Shown: piece after piece, positions 1 through 6,748 of the stretch
Position numbering within the stretch: position 1 is the stretch's first letter
Layout: each line of letters begins with the position of its first letter
Assembly: GCA_029857875.1 (NCBI GenBank)
Contig: JAOUGB010000041.1
Location: 1 to 10,816 of the forward strand
Direction: 5' to 3'
Length of the DNA: 10,816 nt
Source of the DNA: Desulfobacteraceae bacterium
Lineage (GTDB): Bacteria; Desulfobacterota; Desulfobacteria; Desulfobacterales; UBA11574
Notes under the pieces: model-generated
Databases searched by the model: none
The model's input: only the letters and a program-made list of their open reading frames with translations
What the model was told of the DNA's origin: nothing
Program-made: the position numbers and the translations under genes

Positions 1-295
1 CCGGAAGCTCTGCAGATGAAATATAACTGATGGCTTCGCTCATCAGGCTTATTCCCGGACTTGATGACGTGGTAAAAACCCGGGCACCGCACCCGGCAGC
101 TCCGAAAAGCATATATCCCACGGCAACTTCACTTTCACCTTGCAAAAATACGCCCCCGACCTCCGGCATCCGGCGAGAAAGGTATTCAGCGACTTCAGAT
201 TGAGGGGTAATTGGATAAGCAAAATAATTGAGACATCCGGCTCGGATTGCGGCCTCACCAATTGCCTCATTTCCTTTCATTAATATTTTACCCAT
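1..295 (-). CDS. vorB: 2-oxoacid:ferredoxin oxidoreductase subunit VorB, N-terminal part
   Basis: This is the first 98 residues of the alpha-type subunit of a 2-oxoacid:ferredoxin oxidoreductase. The best match from memory is the branched-chain 2-ketoacid (3-methyl-2-oxobutanoate) enzyme subunit VorB. These enzymes oxidatively decarboxylate 2-oxoacids to acyl-CoA in the cytoplasm and reduce ferredoxin. The visible protein starts [20 protein letters not shown], then shows the family landmarks Y-P-I-T-P-Q near residue 27, a G-E-S-E-V-A segment near residue 53, and T-S-S-S-P-G-I-S-L near residue 75. The start is fixed by a GGGAGG ribosome binding site at 301-306, five bases before the ATG. It lies 12 bases downstream of the ferredoxin stop, so the two are surely co-transcribed. 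The 3' end is cut by the window edge. The exact substrate (branched-chain, pyruvate or 2-oxoglutarate) cannot be fixed from this fragment. Confidence 0.93.
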   Translation of the reverse strand, partial: MGKILMKGNEAIGEAAIRAGCLNYFAYPITPQSEVAEYLSRRMPEVGGVFLQGESEVAVGYMLFGAAGCGARVFTTSSSPGISLMSEAISYISSAELP

Positions 296-307
296 ATTTT
301 CCTCCCG

Positions 308-544
308 CTATTCTTCCGCCGCTTGAGTTTCTTCGACGACTTTGATTATGGTTATGGCCACATCCGGACACATAATACAGCAGGTCGTACAGAATATGCA
401 GTCTTCAGGACGCGCTTGATACGCAGGGAAATAGCCCATAGAATTCACTTCATCGGACAGTTCCAGAACCTTCTTTGGACAAACGGCCACGCATAGCCCG
501 CATCCTTTGCATCGATGATTGTCGATGGTATGTTTGTAGGACAT
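308..544 (-). CDS. 2[4Fe-4S] ferredoxin subunit of the oxidoreductase
   Basis: A 78-residue cytoplasmic iron-sulfur protein, likely the delta-type electron-transfer subunit of the adjacent VorB-type oxidoreductase. Two [4Fe-4S] motifs are complete: Cys12, 15, 18 and 22 (followed by Pro23), and Cys49, 52, 55 and 59 (followed by Pro60). An extra Cys56 sits inside the second motif. The reading frame stays open upstream to 640, but the ATG at 544 is chosen because an AAGGAGC ribosome binding site (complement of 551-557) lies just before it. The upstream extension would translate part of an intergenic repeat. The tail is acidic (E-E-T-Q-A-A-E-E). The gene is followed after 12 bases by vorB. A stand-alone ferredoxin is possible, but the spacing argues for a complex subunit. 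Confidence 0.92.
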   Translation of the reverse strand: MSYKHTIDNHRCKGCGLCVAVCPKKVLELSDEVNSMGYFPAYQARPEDCIFCTTCCIMCPDVAITIIKVVEETQAAEE

Positions 545-550
545 ATTTAG

Positions 551-557
551 GCTCCTT
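551..557 (-). promoter_or_regulatory. Ribosome binding site deciding the ferredoxin start
   Basis: On the minus strand this reads AAGGAGC, six bases before the ATG at 544. It selects the 78-residue product over a 110-residue reading that would begin inside the heptamer repeat. Confidence 0.8.
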
Positions 558-626
558 AGAAATATATTAAGACCCAGGTTGGGCGGTTCAGTAACGCCAA
601 CATCCAACTTAATCGGTTTTTTTTGA

Positions 627-685
627 GTGACAAGTGACAAGTAAATAGTGACAAGATTTTTTACTCGTTACTCGTTACTATTCAC
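627..685. repeat. Palindromic array of 7-base units
   Basis: Four consecutive 7-base units on the plus strand (GTGACAA, GTGACAA, GTAAATA, GTGACAA at 627-654) are followed after three bases by four units in reverse orientation at 658-685. Read on the minus strand those are GTGAATA, GTAACGA, GTAACGA and GTAAAAA. The two arms stay in register, so the whole forms a 28-bp imperfect hairpin with 2-3 mismatches or wobbles per unit. It lies between the stop of the ATPase gene and the start of the ferredoxin gene, inside a presumed operon. An RNA hairpin here could act as a processing or attenuation site. A dispersed intergenic repeat family is equally possible. Confidence 0.7.
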
Positions 686-696
686 TGCCCTAAAGT

Positions 697-1416
697 TTAT
701 CTTTTTAGATCGGCGGCTTTTTTCCATGGTGGAACAAGCTGTCTTTCTATGGGGAGCACCGGACAGGAAAAACGTCCCGTATCTATCTCAGGCAGCAGTT
801 CAACAGAGACAGTAATAAACTCTAGCGGTAGCCGGGTTTCGCCAGACAACGTTTTAACAAAATCATATCCGTTGTATATATCATCAACCGAAGTTTCATC
901 GATGAGATTTGCATTACCGATAATTCCATTGATGGTCATCTTCGAAGCCCTTTCAATCTCATCACGCATTTTCAAGCAGCTTTCAATGGTATCAGTGAAC
1001 GGCCGAAAGGGATTCACCACTTGCAGCATATGAACACGTTTATTGCGGAAAGAATCTGCCAGTGCCGCGAGGACGGTTGCTCCCACATCATTGCCTCCAG
1101 CGTCAATCAACGTCAGATCGCTCGGTTGACGGATTAACCCTGAAATAACCGGGCTCAAAATGGGCAAATCGGCCTGAAGGTACTTTTCCTCGGGTACAAC
1201 CACCTCAATCCCCAGCTTAGCAAGAGCTTTCCTTGCCTCCCGAGTTCTAAAGTAAGGATTAACCAGATCAAGATCTGCGATCTTTACATCTACACCCGCA
1301 CGCTTTTGATTCACGGCAAGGTTTATGGAAACTTCGGTCTTCCCGCTTCCGTAATTTCCGACAATGATGACGATCCCTTTAATCTGTTTCACTCCGGCAA
1401 TTCCGATGGCTAACAC
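697..1416 (-). CDS. P-loop ATPase (SIMIBI/CobQ-MinD-like) of the oxidoreductase operon
   Basis: A soluble 239-residue nucleotide-binding protein of the deviant P-loop class often labelled CobQ/CobB/MinD/ParA nucleotide-binding domain. The Walker A motif GNYGSGKTE is at residues 20-28, a switch-like A-D-L-D-L-V-N-P-Y-F at 47-56, a Walker-B-like L-I-D-A-G-G-N-D at 103-110, and an N-A-N base-recognition-like segment at 168-170. There is no membrane segment and no cysteine motif. The first start is a GTG at 1416 with no clear ribosome binding site. A second in-frame GTG at 1392 would give MKQIKGIVIIVGNYGSGKTE, closer to where such proteins usually begin, so the start is uncertain by eight codons. 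It is the first gene after the promoter at 1456-1484 and precedes the ferredoxin and vorB genes. A role in maturation or regulation of the oxidoreductase is an inference from position only; the true substrate is unknown. Confidence 0.85.
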   Translation of the reverse strand: MLAIGIAGVKQIKGIVIIVGNYGSGKTEVSINLAVNQKRAGVDVKIADLDLVNPYFRTREARKALAKLGIEVVVPEEKYLQADLPILSPVISGLIRQPSDLTLIDAGGNDVGATVLAALADSFRNKRVHMLQVVNPFRPFTDTIESCLKMRDEIERASKMTINGIIGNANLIDETSVDDIYNGYDFVKTLSGETRLPLEFITVSVELLPEIDTGRFSCPVLPIERQLVPPWKKAADLKR

Positions 1417-1425
1417 TCAGTTAAA

Positions 1426-1445
1426 ATTTGATAAGCGCTTCAAAA
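1426..1445. promoter_or_regulatory. Palindrome at the predicted transcription start
   Basis: The core AAGCGCTT (1433-1440) is a perfect 8-base palindrome flanked by TTTGA and CAAA, which extend it imperfectly. It lies just downstream of the predicted -10 box, where a repressor could block transcription. No cognate regulator is visible and short palindromes occur by chance. Confidence 0.3.
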
Positions 1446-1455
1446 ATTTAGCTGC

Positions 1456-1484
1456 TTTGTATTTTTATTTTATATCAGTGTCAA
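1456..1484 (-). promoter_or_regulatory. Sigma-70 promoter for the ATPase-ferredoxin-vorB operon
   Basis: On the minus strand a perfect -35 TTGACA (1479-1484) is followed by a 17-base spacer and a -10 TACAAA (1456-1461, four of six consensus positions). Transcription would begin near 1449, about 33 bases before the GTG at 1416 or 57 before the alternative at 1392. Confidence 0.6.
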
Positions 1485-1596
1485 GTCATTTTCCGATGTA
1501 TGGACTTGCTTAAAGGGAATCCGTAGATGAAGCCGTCTGGGACTCTGGCGTGAAACATCTTTAAAAACGAGAGCTGAAATTGAAAAGGGATACCGG
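1485..1596. other. Short spacer downstream of rarA
   Basis: This spacer lies between the rarA stop and the promoter of the next minus-strand operon. It holds a loose inverted repeat (AGATG at 1525-1529 with CATCT at 1556-1560, and an inner GCC/GGC pair), which could end the der-rarA transcript. There is no U-tract typical of an intrinsic terminator, and I see no gene. Confidence 0.35.
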
Positions 1597-2967
1597 TTAC
1601 TTCTGATTGTTTTTGGCGTCTTTTTTCTTTTGTTTCAGACTACGCCACTTTTCCAACCACTGTTTTATGCGATTTTCGTAACCTCTGTCTGTGGGCTTAT
1701 AAAAATACCGGCCTTCAAGTTTTTCCGGCAAATAGTCCTGGGGAACGTAAGCATCTTTATAATCATGGGCATATTTGTAATCTTTGCCATAGCCGATCCC
1801 TCTCATCAGCGCAGTCGGCGCATTTCGAATATGGAGCGGAACCGGCAGCGCTCCATGTTTATCTATAACCGCTTTAACCGCTCCGTAAGCGGTGTATATG
1901 CTGTTGCTCTTCGGGGCTGTAGCCAGATAGATGGCAGCCTGAACAAGCGCCAGCTCTCCTTCCGGATGGCCGAGAAACCGAAAGGCCTCCATGGCACTCA
2001 ATGCCACCCCAAGGGCATGAGGATCGGCATTCCCGATATCCTCGGACGCAAACCTGACCATTCTTCGTGCAACGTAAAAAGGATCTTCTCCGGCGGACAG
2101 CATTCGACCGAGCCAATAGGCTGCAGCATCTGGATCGCTCCCCCTTAAACTCTTGTGAAAAGCGGAGATAAGATTATAGTGTTCATCACCGGCTTTATCA
2201 TACAAAAGTGCCTTTCGTTCCATGGCACGTTCGACATATTGAAGCGTTAGTTTTATGGGCTTTTCCTTTGATGGATCTTCACGGCCCGATGCGATCAGAG
2301 ATGCCGTTGTTTCAAGGTTGTTGAGTGCTGTCCGACCATCGCCGTCTGACATTCGGACCAGATGAGAAAGTGCATCCTCATCGACAATCAGATTCATTTC
2401 CCCAAGGCCCCTCTCCCTGTCTTTAAGGGCGTTGTCTAGGATGGTAGCGATATCTTCGTCAGAAAGCGGATTTAGCGTTATCACGCGGCATCTGGACAAG
2501 AGGGGCGGAATCACTTCAAATGAGGGATTTTCGGTGGTGGCACCAATTAGAGTGATGAGTCCGCTCTCCACATGGTGAAGGAATGCGTCCTGCTGGGCCT
2601 TGTTGAACCTGTGAATCTCATCCACAAAAAGAACGGTTTTTTTTCTAAATAGTGTTTGCTGGTTTTTTGCATCCTCAATAACCGATCTGATCTCTTTAAC
2701 CCCTGAAAGAACCGCAGAAAAATGGACAAAATGACACCGTGTCTGGCTTGCAAAAATTCTGGCAAGTGTTGTCTTTCCGCATCCCGGAGGACCCCATAAG
2801 ATCATGGAAAAAATCCGATCCTTCAAAATGGCATGCCGTATCAGTGTTCCCTCTCCAACAGCATGCCTTTGCCCGATGAACTCGTCCAGGTTCATGGGAC
2901 GCATTCTGTCCGCAAGAGGTCGTGAAACATGGCCATCCTTTTGGGCGTGGTATTCAAACAGATCCAT
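1597..2967 (-). CDS. rarA: Replication-associated recombination protein A (RarA/MgsA AAA+ ATPase)
   Basis: A complete 456-residue clamp-loader-like AAA+ ATPase of the RarA/MgsA/WRNIP1 family, which acts at stalled replication forks in the cytoplasm. Visible motifs are Walker A GPPGCGKTT (residues 59-67), Walker B L-F-V-D-E-I-H (113-119), sensor 1 T-T-E-N (144-147), an arginine-finger segment L-L-S-R-C (157-161, Arg159) and a sensor-2 region D-G-D-G-R-T-A-L-N (208-216). The C-terminal half carries the family's tetramerisation region, with L-R-G-S-D-P-D-A-A-A-Y-W-L near residue 274 and A-S-E-D-I-G-N-A near 307. The last 20 residues are lysine-rich. The frame is open to 3018, but the ATG at 2967 fits the family's M-D-L-F-E start and has an AAGGA ribosome binding site seven bases upstream. 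It begins 50 bases after the der stop on the same strand, so is probably co-transcribed with der. Confidence 0.96.
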   Translation of the reverse strand: MDLFEYHAQKDGHVSRPLADRMRPMNLDEFIGQRHAVGEGTLIRHAILKDRIFSMILWGPPGCGKTTLARIFASQTRCHFVHFSAVLSGVKEIRSVIEDAKNQQTLFRKKTVLFVDEIHRFNKAQQDAFLHHVESGLITLIGATTENPSFEVIPPLLSRCRVITLNPLSDEDIATILDNALKDRERGLGEMNLIVDEDALSHLVRMSDGDGRTALNNLETTASLIASGREDPSKEKPIKLTLQYVERAMERKALLYDKAGDEHYNLISAFHKSLRGSDPDAAAYWLGRMLSAGEDPFYVARRMVRFASEDIGNADPHALGVALSAMEAFRFLGHPEGELALVQAAIYLATAPKSNSIYTAYGAVKAVIDKHGALPVPLHIRNAPTALMRGIGYGKDYKYAHDYKDAYVPQDYLPEKLEGRYFYKPTDRGYENRIKQWLEKWRSLKQKKKDAKNNQK

Positions 2968-3017
2968 TGTTAATCCTTTTTTACAGTCCTTCCGGGCACA
3001 TTCTGAGATTGAAGACA

Positions 3018-4361
3018 CTAAGTCCGTTTTTTCAAACGAACGCTTCTTTCCTTGCCGGTGCGCTTGCGGAAAATGATTCGGATCGGTATCTTGTCAAGGC
3101 CTGCCTTGTCCCGGATCTGATTCAGAAGATATCGCCTGTAGGAAAAATGGACTGCATCCGGATAGTTTACAAAACAAACAAATGTCGGCGGCCTCACAGA
3201 CACCTGAGTCGCATAGTAAAATTTAAGGCGTCTCCCTCTGTGAAGTGATGGTTGGTTTTCCGAAATCGCCTGTTCGAATATACTGTTGAGCTGTCCGGTT
3301 CCGATGCGTGATACATATTGGTTGTATACTTCTTCAACAAGATCAAAAATCTTAAAAACCCTCAGGCCGGTTAATACTGAAATGGTCATAATCGGTGCAA
3401 AGCTTAAAAATTTTGCTTCCATTCTCAAGCGATCGTAGTACTTTTTCGATGTTTTGCTGTCTTTTTCAACAAGATCCCATTTGTTTAATAAAAAAATACA
3501 ACCACATCCACGGTCAAAAGCATACCCGGCGATATTAATATCCTGTTCCGTAATCCCCTGATGGGCATCGATAATAATAAGCGCAATATCACACCGATCA
3601 AGGCTCCTTAAGGCTTTGATAATGGAAAACTTTTCAAGTTTTTTTGACACCCTTGCCTTACGGCGAATGCCCGCAGTATCAATGAGAAGGTACGGTTTTC
3701 CTTTAATATCACAAACAGAATCGATAGCATCACGTGTCGTCCCCGGTGTATCACTGACAAGCAGGCGCTTTTGCCCGAGGATTCGATTGATCAAAGATGA
3801 TTTCCCAACGTTCGGCCTCCCCACCACCGCCAACCGAACGACGTCACCGGCTTCTTCGGTAACTGTTTTCGGTAGAATTTCAGTCAGATCATCTAATAAA
3901 TCCGAAATTCCATAACGGTGTTCAGCAGAAATAGGATATAATTTCTCTATCCCAAGGTTATAAAAATCATAAAGTCTAACCTCTTGTTCGATACCGTCGA
4001 TTTTATTGACGGCAAAAAAGACCGGTTGTGATAGGGGGCGAAGGATCCTGACAACATCTTCGTCAAATGGAGAAATTCCACTCTTGCCATCCAGCAGCAG
4101 AATAATAACATCCGCATCTTCGATGGCCTGAAGGATTTGTGAACGTATCTTATGGGCAAAGTCATCCTCATCATTATCCGGGAATCCGCCGGTATCGACC
4201 AGTGTAAAATCAACCCCATTCCAGACAGCATCACTGTAATGGCGATCCCTTGTAACACCAGGGAAGTCGTCAACAAGGGCCTTCCTTGTCCCGGTTACAC
4301 GATTAAAAAAGGTCGATTTACCCACATTGGGACGACCCACTATGGCAACAATCGGTTTCAT
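3018..4361 (-). CDS. der: Ribosome-assembly GTPase Der (EngA)
   Basis: A complete 447-residue tandem GTPase that assists 50S ribosomal subunit assembly. G domain 1 shows GRPNVGKST (residues 9-17), D-T-G-G (56-59) and N-K-I-D (119-122). G domain 2 shows GRPNVGKSS (181-189), D-T-A-G (228-231), N-K-W-D (293-296) and a G5-like S-V-L-T-G (328-332). The C-terminal KH-like domain spans about 355-440 and ends in a basic tail. Length and motif order are normal for the family, and no key residue is missing. The ATG at 4361 directly precedes the conserved M-K-P-I-V-A-I-V-G, although no good Shine-Dalgarno sequence lies before it. A promoter at 4439-4468 could drive it together with rarA. der next to rarA is not, to my knowledge, an obligatory pairing. 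Confidence 0.97.
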   Translation of the reverse strand: MKPIVAIVGRPNVGKSTFFNRVTGTRKALVDDFPGVTRDRHYSDAVWNGVDFTLVDTGGFPDNDEDDFAHKIRSQILQAIEDADVIILLLDGKSGISPFDEDVVRILRPLSQPVFFAVNKIDGIEQEVRLYDFYNLGIEKLYPISAEHRYGISDLLDDLTEILPKTVTEEAGDVVRLAVVGRPNVGKSSLINRILGQKRLLVSDTPGTTRDAIDSVCDIKGKPYLLIDTAGIRRKARVSKKLEKFSIIKALRSLDRCDIALIIIDAHQGITEQDINIAGYAFDRGCGCIFLLNKWDLVEKDSKTSKKYYDRLRMEAKFLSFAPIMTISVLTGLRVFKIFDLVEEVYNQYVSRIGTGQLNSIFEQAISENQPSLHRGRRLKFYYATQVSVRPPTFVCFVNYPDAVHFSYRRYLLNQIRDKAGLDKIPIRIIFRKRTGKERSVRLKKRT

Positions 4362-4438
4362 GGCATATTGGGAAATAATTAAACCCTAATTAAGCAAATT
4401 TGATTACGATCAATTAAGAGTAAACGTAGTTTGGCACA

Positions 4439-4468
4439 AATATACATGAATCATCAACACATTGTCAA
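4439..4468 (-). promoter_or_regulatory. Sigma-70 promoter for der-rarA
   Basis: On the minus strand a perfect -35 TTGACA (4463-4468) is followed by an 18-base spacer and a -10 TATATT (4439-4444). The predicted start near 4432 leaves a leader of about 70 bases before der. This leader contains an inverted repeat TTGAT-TACG-ATCAA (4400-4413) of unknown meaning. Confidence 0.6.
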
Positions 4469-4545
4469 ACTGCAAAACCTTGTAATGCGGGGTGTTGTGC
4501 AGCATTTCTTTGTGCCGATCAGAATGTCTTAATTCAATGTTTTGT

Positions 4546-4573
4546 TTGACATATAAACCGCATTTCTTATATA
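4546..4573 (+). promoter_or_regulatory. Sigma-70 promoter for the kinase-lipoprotein-regulator operon
   Basis: A perfect -35 TTGACA (4546-4551) is followed by a 16-base spacer and TATATA (4568-4573), or an 18-base spacer and TATACA (4570-4575). Transcription would start near 4580, leaving about 144 bases of leader before the kinase ATG. It is divergent from the der promoter, the two -35 boxes lying about 80 bases apart. Confidence 0.65.
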
Positions 4574-4586
4574 CACGTATTTCAAA

Positions 4587-4652
4587 AAAGGAGGGGGTTT
4601 ATCCATTAATCCAGGATTAGCAGGCCATCCTGGTCAACAAAATACCATCTAA
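4587..4652 (+). promoter_or_regulatory. Structured leader with an orphan Shine-Dalgarno sequence
   Basis: AAGGAGGGGG at 4588-4597 is one of the strongest ribosome binding sites in the window, yet no ATG, GTG or TTG follows at usable distance. The nearest possible start is an ATT at 4605, which opens a 15-codon frame ending in TAA at 4650-4652. Directly behind it CCAGGAT (4611-4617) and ATCCTGG (4627-4633) form a perfect 7-bp hairpin with a 9-base loop. The kinase ATG lies 70 bases further on and lacks its own ribosome binding site. A leader peptide, a translational control element (for example a CsrA-type GGA-rich target) or a decayed start are all possible. Confidence 0.45.
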
Positions 4653-4723
4653 AGAGCTTACCGCGCATCTGATTGAGTTTTATTATCCTATTCTTCAGAA
4701 AGCTTGCCGATTTTTATATCATC

Positions 4724-6217
4724 ATGAAATTTACAATCTTCAAACGACTGACTTTCGGATATCTTGCCATAATGATGCTCGTATTGTTTCTGGTCATCTT
4801 TGTAACCATTAAGCTCAATCAGTTAACCCGCCTCACACGCGCTGCTTCATCCGTTGATGGTCAGACGGTTCGTCTGACCGAACGCCTTTCGGATAATTTG
4901 TTTTCAATGGTCAGTTTTGAAAAAAAATACCTTATTTCCAAAGACAATGACTTTTATAAACATTTTCTTAAGATCAGAGAGGACTTTAATAAAGACATTA
5001 AGCAACTGGGTCTGCTGGTAGCTGGTACTGGAAAAAAGAATATCAATTTTTTTCATATTGCCGGTTCTGGGAAAAAAGAAAGATTTTTCAAAATCAATCA
5101 GCTTTTCAATGAATATTTTTCCATCTTCACTCAGGAAATCGAAAACATTAAAAAAGGCCAGAAGTATCCATATAAGGACTATCAAATTCAAAAAGAAAAA
5201 ATTGTTGAGGAAATAAATAACAATTTCAAATATATCATCTGGGAGGCAAAATCCGATAGAGACGAAAAGATAAAAATTTCCAGCGAAATCAGCAGCAATG
5301 TTTTTATAACCACATCCATTGCCGCCGGACTTTCCATTTTTTTCGGAATGTTGGTTTCATTTTTTAATACCCGTAGCATCAATCGCTCCATATTGTTGTT
5401 ACAGAAAAAAACAAAAGATATTGCAAAAGGCAAATTCGAAAAGATTTTCGATATCACCTCACCTCCTGAAATAAAAGATTTAGCAAATGATTTCAACATA
5501 ATGTGTGACAGACTAAAGGAACTGGATGAAATGAAGGAAGATTTCATCAGTCACGTATCCCATGAACTTCGTACGCCGCTAACCGCTATAAAGGAAGCTT
5601 CAAGATTATTGATTGAAGGACTTTTTGTCGACGATCCTGAAAGTCGAGATGAACTCTTAACCATTGTCAGCGATGAGTGCGAACGACTTATTGTATCGGT
5701 CAATAGAATCCTGGATCTTTCCCGTATGGAAGCGAAAATGATGGAGTACCATTTCAATCGTACCGATCTGATCCATCTCATACGCAAGTGTATTTTGAAA
5801 CTGGCGCCCATTGCTCAGCGGAAAAATATTACACTTGAATTAACACCGCCTCCCCAACTCCCGGAGATCATGATGGATTCCGAATGGATCAGTCAATTGC
5901 TTGAAAATTTAGTCGCAAATGCTTTAAAATATACGGATGCTAAAGGATCGGTTACAGTGAGTACCTCTTTAAAAAACAACGATGATATGGCAATCGAGGT
6001 ATCGGTTTCGGATACAGGTTGTGGAATTCACGAAAAAAATCTTAATAAAATATTTGACAAATTCAAACGGGTAGAGAGCGGGAAAGAAACAGTCAGAGGT
6101 ACGGGTCTCGGTCTTTCCATTGCAAAACATATAATTACGGTACATGGAGGAAAAATATGGGTAGAAAGTACTCCCGGCAAAGGAAGCGCTTTTTTCTTTA
6201 CATTGCCTGTTGGATAA
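4724..6217 (+). CDS. Membrane sensor histidine kinase, GlrK/QseE-like
   Basis: A 497-residue inner-membrane sensor kinase. The first membrane helix is at about residues 11-30, followed by a roughly 160-residue mostly helical extracytoplasmic region, a second helix at about 193-214, and a HAMP linker at about 215-265. The HisKA H-box SHVSHELRTPL (276-286) has His280 as phosphoacceptor. The ATPase domain has the N-box N-L-V-A-N-A-L-K-Y-T (395-404), G1 D-T-G-C-G-I (430-435), F-box F-D-K-F-K-R (444-449) and G2 G-T-G-L-G-L-S-I-A-K-H (459-469), so it should be active. The frame opens at a TTG (4673), but the ATG at 4724 is preferred because the protein then begins with a short basic segment before the first helix. 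No ribosome binding site supports either start. It is followed by a lipoprotein gene overlapping by 61 bases and a sigma-54 response regulator, the order of glrK-qseG-glrR. The signal sensed is unknown. Confidence 0.92.
   Translation: MKFTIFKRLTFGYLAIMMLVLFLVIFVTIKLNQLTRLTRAASSVDGQTVRLTERLSDNLFSMVSFEKKYLISKDNDFYKHFLKIREDFNKDIKQLGLLVAGTGKKNINFFHIAGSGKKERFFKINQLFNEYFSIFTQEIENIKKGQKYPYKDYQIQKEKIVEEINNNFKYIIWEAKSDRDEKIKISSEISSNVFITTSIAAGLSIFFGMLVSFFNTRSINRSILLLQKKTKDIAKGKFEKIFDITSPPEIKDLANDFNIMCDRLKELDEMKEDFISHVSHELRTPLTAIKEASRLLIEGLFVDDPESRDELLTIVSDECERLIVSVNRILDLSRMEAKMMEYHFNRTDLIHLIRKCILKLAPIAQRKNITLELTPPPQLPEIMMDSEWISQLLENLVANALKYTDAKGSVTVSTSLKNNDDMAIEVSVSDTGCGIHEKNLNKIFDKFKRVESGKETVRGTGLGLSIAKHIITVHGGKIWVESTPGKGSAFFFTLPVG
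6146..6159 (+). promoter_or_regulatory. Translation start of the lipoprotein nested in the kinase gene
   Basis: GGAGG (6146-6150) and the ATG (6157-6159) lie within kinase codons for the conserved H-G-G-K-I-W segment near its C-terminus. The Gly-Gly codons make the ribosome binding site and the Ile-Trp codons ATA TGG supply the ATG in another frame. Confidence 0.8.
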
Positions 6218-6747
6218 GCCTTTTGCTTGCCGGAACCGGATGCGCCCCTTATTACAACTTATATAATGACGAACCGTTTTCGTTCGATCAGTACAGTGAA
6301 GCGAACCAGCTTTTATTAGAGGCAAAATTATCTTTTTCCAGTGGCGATTTCTTGACATCCTTAAAAAAAAATCAGGAAATGTTAAACCGTTTTCCTGAAA
6401 AATACGGCAGCCATGCACTTTATATGATGGGCCTGATATATGCCAGTCCGGAAAACACATATGTGAATTATGAAATATCGATTCATTTTTTTAAAAAACT
6501 CGTCAAAGAATATCCTGAATCCGTTTTTAAAGACAAAGCAAAAATCTGGATTTGGCTTTTAAACCAGAACATGGACTATGCAGAAAAGATCGATAAAAAA
6601 AGCAAAAGAATCGATTTGCTGGAAAATGAACTGAAAACAGAAAAAAAACAGATAATAAATTTACAAAATCAGATAAAACGTTTAAAAGAGATTGATTTGG
6701 GTATTGAAGAAAAGAAAAGAGAAGCCCTCCCAGCAATTGGACAGTAA
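6157..6747 (+). CDS. Outer-membrane-type lipoprotein, QseG-position, helical repeat plus coiled coil
   Basis: A 196-residue lipoprotein precursor. A basic start (M-G-R-K-Y-S-R-Q-R-K-R) leads into a hydrophobic stretch (12-25) and the lipobox A-G-T-G-C with Cys29. Residue +2 is Ala, not Asp, which suggests sorting to the outer membrane. Residues about 45-140 look like tetratricopeptide-type helical pairs (for example S-S-G-D-F-L-T-S-L near 61 and K-L-V-K-E-Y-P-E-S-V-F near 112). Residues about 145-186 are a charged, leucine-spaced coiled coil. The start is well supported by GGAGG at 6146-6150, six bases ahead of the ATG, although both lie inside the kinase gene. Position between kinase and regulator matches QseG of enterobacteria, a lipoprotein that binds and stimulates the kinase. 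Sequence similarity to QseG cannot be judged here, so the equivalence is positional. Confidence 0.85.
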   Translation: MGRKYSRQRKRFFLYIACWISLLLAGTGCAPYYNLYNDEPFSFDQYSEANQLLLEAKLSFSSGDFLTSLKKNQEMLNRFPEKYGSHALYMMGLIYASPENTYVNYEISIHFFKKLVKEYPESVFKDKAKIWIWLLNQNMDYAEKIDKKSKRIDLLENELKTEKKQIINLQNQIKRLKEIDLGIEEKKREALPAIGQ

Positions 6748-6748
6748 A

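Noticed and set aside
308..640. A 110-residue version of the ferredoxin
   Set aside because: The extra 32 residues translate intergenic repeat sequence, and a good ribosome binding site supports the internal ATG at 544.
627..685. The heptamer palindrome as a CRISPR array
   Set aside because: The units are 7 bases, contiguous and without spacers, so it is a short repeat palindrome and not a CRISPR.
1525..1560. Inverted repeat downstream of rarA as an intrinsic terminator
   Set aside because: The stem is short and broken and no U-tract follows on the minus strand; it is kept only as a remark on the spacer.
2804..3248. Plus-strand open frames opposite rarA and der
   Set aside because: They lie antisense to strongly conserved genes, lack ribosome binding sites and show no protein-family features.
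4432..4447. TGGCAC at 4432-4437 as a sigma-54 promoter half
   Set aside because: The -12 element TTGC is absent at the required five-base spacing, and the sequence lies within the region of the der promoter -10 box.
6692..6748. An upstream TTG start for the response regulator, overlapping the lipoprotein gene
   Set aside because: It would add 19 residues with no domain role before a normal receiver start, and the ATG at 6749 sits one base after the lipoprotein stop.
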